Assembly: GCA_900547645.1 (NCBI GenBank)
Contig: URHP01000072.1
Location: 1 to 6,843, forward strand
Source of the DNA: an uncultured Eubacteriales bacterium
Lineage (GTDB): Bacteria > Bacillota > Clostridia > Christensenellales > Borkfalkiaceae
Direction of reading: 5' to 3'
DNA: 6,843 bases
Shown: one piece after another, positions 6,074 through 6,843 of the stretch
Numbering within the stretch: position 1 is the first letter of the stretch
How the letters are laid out: each line of letters begins with the position of its first letter
Translations under genes and position numbers: made by a program
The notes under the pieces: model-generated
What the model was told of the DNA's origin: nothing
The model's database searches: none
The model's input: only the letters and a program-made list of their open reading frames with translations

Positions 6074-6310
6074 ATGGGGACGGTTGGCACGACGCTTGAC
6101 ATGGTGAAGGAGGGCGCACGTTTTTGCGTGGTGCGGCTCGATGCCGAACGCAGCCTTGCGGACCGTCTGCGTGCGCTCGGGCTGGGGGAAGGCGCGCGGG
6201 CAGAACTGGTCAAGGTCTCTTGTTTCAAGAAAGTATACTACGTACGGACGGCGAGCGCGACGACCGCGCTGGGGGCGGATGTCGCGCGCAGGATCGGAGT
6301 GGAGAAGTGA
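6074..6310 (+). CDS. feoA: FeoA domain protein, ferrous iron transport
   Basis: A small cytoplasmic SH3-like protein of 78 residues that partners the ferrous iron transporter FeoB. TTLDMVKEGARFCVVRL (6-22) is the usual first strand region, RLRALGLGEGARAELVKV (31-48) the conserved L-x-x-L-G-L-x-x-G block, and the C-terminus GADVARRIGVEK (67-78) the final short helix/strand with its Ala-Arg-x-Ile pattern. Length is normal for the family. The feoB GTG overlaps its stop (GTGA, 6307-6310), a classic coupled feoAB pair. The start is uncertain: neither ATG 6074 nor the in-frame ATG 6101 has a Shine-Dalgarno. I see no Fur-type box upstream. Confidence 0.88.
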   Translation: MGTVGTTLDMVKEGARFCVVRLDAERSLADRLRALGLGEGARAELVKVSCFKKVYYVRTASATTALGADVARRIGVEK

Positions 6311-6843
6311 AAATTTATCTGGTCGGGAACCCGAATGCCGGGAAGAGCACCCTCTTCAATGCACTCACGCGCGCGCACGCGAAAGTGGGGAATTGGCACG
6401 GTGTGACGGTCGGCACGCTTGAAAAAGTGGGCGCGTTCGGCGACGGTACCGCCGCTTACGTCGATTTGCCCGGTATCTATACGGCGGAGGGCAGGAGCAT
6501 GGAGGAACGTCTGACGCGCGCCGCGTTGCTCGACGATCCTGCCGCTCCCGTCCTTTTTGTTGCGGAATGCGCGTCGCTCGAGCGCGTGCTCCCGCTCTTT
6601 TTTGCGTTGTGCAGGGGGCGGCGTGCGGTGATCGCGCTCACCAAAAAGCGCGCGTTTTTGCGGCGCGGCGGCAGGCTGGACGAACGCGCTCTCTCCCGCG
6701 TGCTGGGCGTTCCCGTGTTCTGTGCCGAGGGAATGCGCCGCAGGGAGCTTGCGCGGGAAACGGCGCGGCTGCTTACGGCGCGTCCCGTCTCGGGAGAGAT
6801 CCCGCGGCTCGAAGGATATATCCCTGCGCGGACGGCGCTCACC
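6307..6843 (+). CDS. feoB: FeoB ferrous iron transporter, N-terminal G domain (partial)
   Basis: The first 179 residues of FeoB, which imports Fe(II) across the inner membrane and has a cytoplasmic GTPase domain at its N-terminus. Visible are G1 GNPNAGKST (7-15), switch I GNWHGVTV (28-35, Thr34) and G3 DLPGIYT (53-59), all typical of FeoB, followed by SMEERLTR (64-71) and SLERVL (90-95), which match the family's S-x-E-E-R and N-L-E-R-N-L segments. G4, normally N-M-x-D after the hydrophobic strand, reads TKKR (112-115), and G5 is CAEG (139-142). The start GTG overlaps the feoA stop by four bases. The frame is open to the right edge, so the membrane Gate domains lie outside the window. Identity as FeoB is firm from G1-G3 and the feoA neighbour; whether it binds GTP normally is open. 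Confidence 0.87.
   Translation, partial: MKIYLVGNPNAGKSTLFNALTRAHAKVGNWHGVTVGTLEKVGAFGDGTAAYVDLPGIYTAEGRSMEERLTRAALLDDPAAPVLFVAECASLERVLPLFFALCRGRRAVIALTKKRAFLRRGGRLDERALSRVLGVPVFCAEGMRRRELARETARLLTARPVSGEIPRLEGYIPARTALT

Noticed and set aside
6477..6842. Minus-strand open frame of 121 codons at the right edge
   Set aside because: It is antisense to feoB, whose G1-G3 motifs and overlap with feoA are clear.

Overview
The window looks like the left end of an assembled contig from a GC-rich member of the Bacillota (Clostridia). The evidence is strong AGGAGG-type ribosome binding sites, near-consensus sigma-A promoters, a lipobox serpin, a DUF378 protein and a feoA/feoB pair. The mixture resembles uncultured gut Clostridia (Christensenellales-like), but that placement is an impression from protein style, not a proof. 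The first 50 bases are not biological: they are the Illumina Nextera i7 adapter with index and the Tn5 mosaic end. Real sequence starts at base 51.

Left to right: a serpin-family lipoprotein on the minus strand (51-1336) loses its last few codons to the adapter. It is divergent from a two-gene RNA-modification operon on the plus strand: a class I SAM-dependent methyltransferase of the RlmI/COG1092-like group (1458-2324), overlapping by 8 bases an RluA-type pseudouridine synthase (2317-3024). The 121-base divergent region holds two back-to-back sigma-A-type promoters. The methyltransferase promoter places the transcript start at or next to the ATG, so that mRNA is probably leaderless. Next is a large single-gene unit (3173-5593) with its own promoter, a leader hairpin and a strong intrinsic terminator. 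It encodes an 806-residue type I membrane protein with a signal peptide, an N-terminal beta-sandwich-like region, three tandem modules of about 150 residues that look Ig-like, one C-terminal transmembrane helix and a short Lys-rich cytoplasmic tail. A small DUF378 two-helix membrane protein (5763-6008) follows, closed by a second strong terminator. The window ends in feoA (6074-6310) and the first 179 codons of feoB (6307 to the right edge), whose starts and stops overlap (GTGA).

The units look independent rather than forming one pathway: surface protease inhibition (serpin), rRNA/tRNA modification, a cell-surface adhesin- or sensor-like protein, and ferrous iron import. I did not find a clear new multi-gene system. 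The points most worth a second look are the FeoB G domain, whose guanine-specificity motif NxxD reads TKKR; the lipid-anchored serpin with an unusually long acidic reactive loop; the probable leaderless methyltransferase; and the modular surface protein. No intergenic stretch exceeds 300 bases. I saw no tRNA, rRNA, CRISPR array or insertion sequence.
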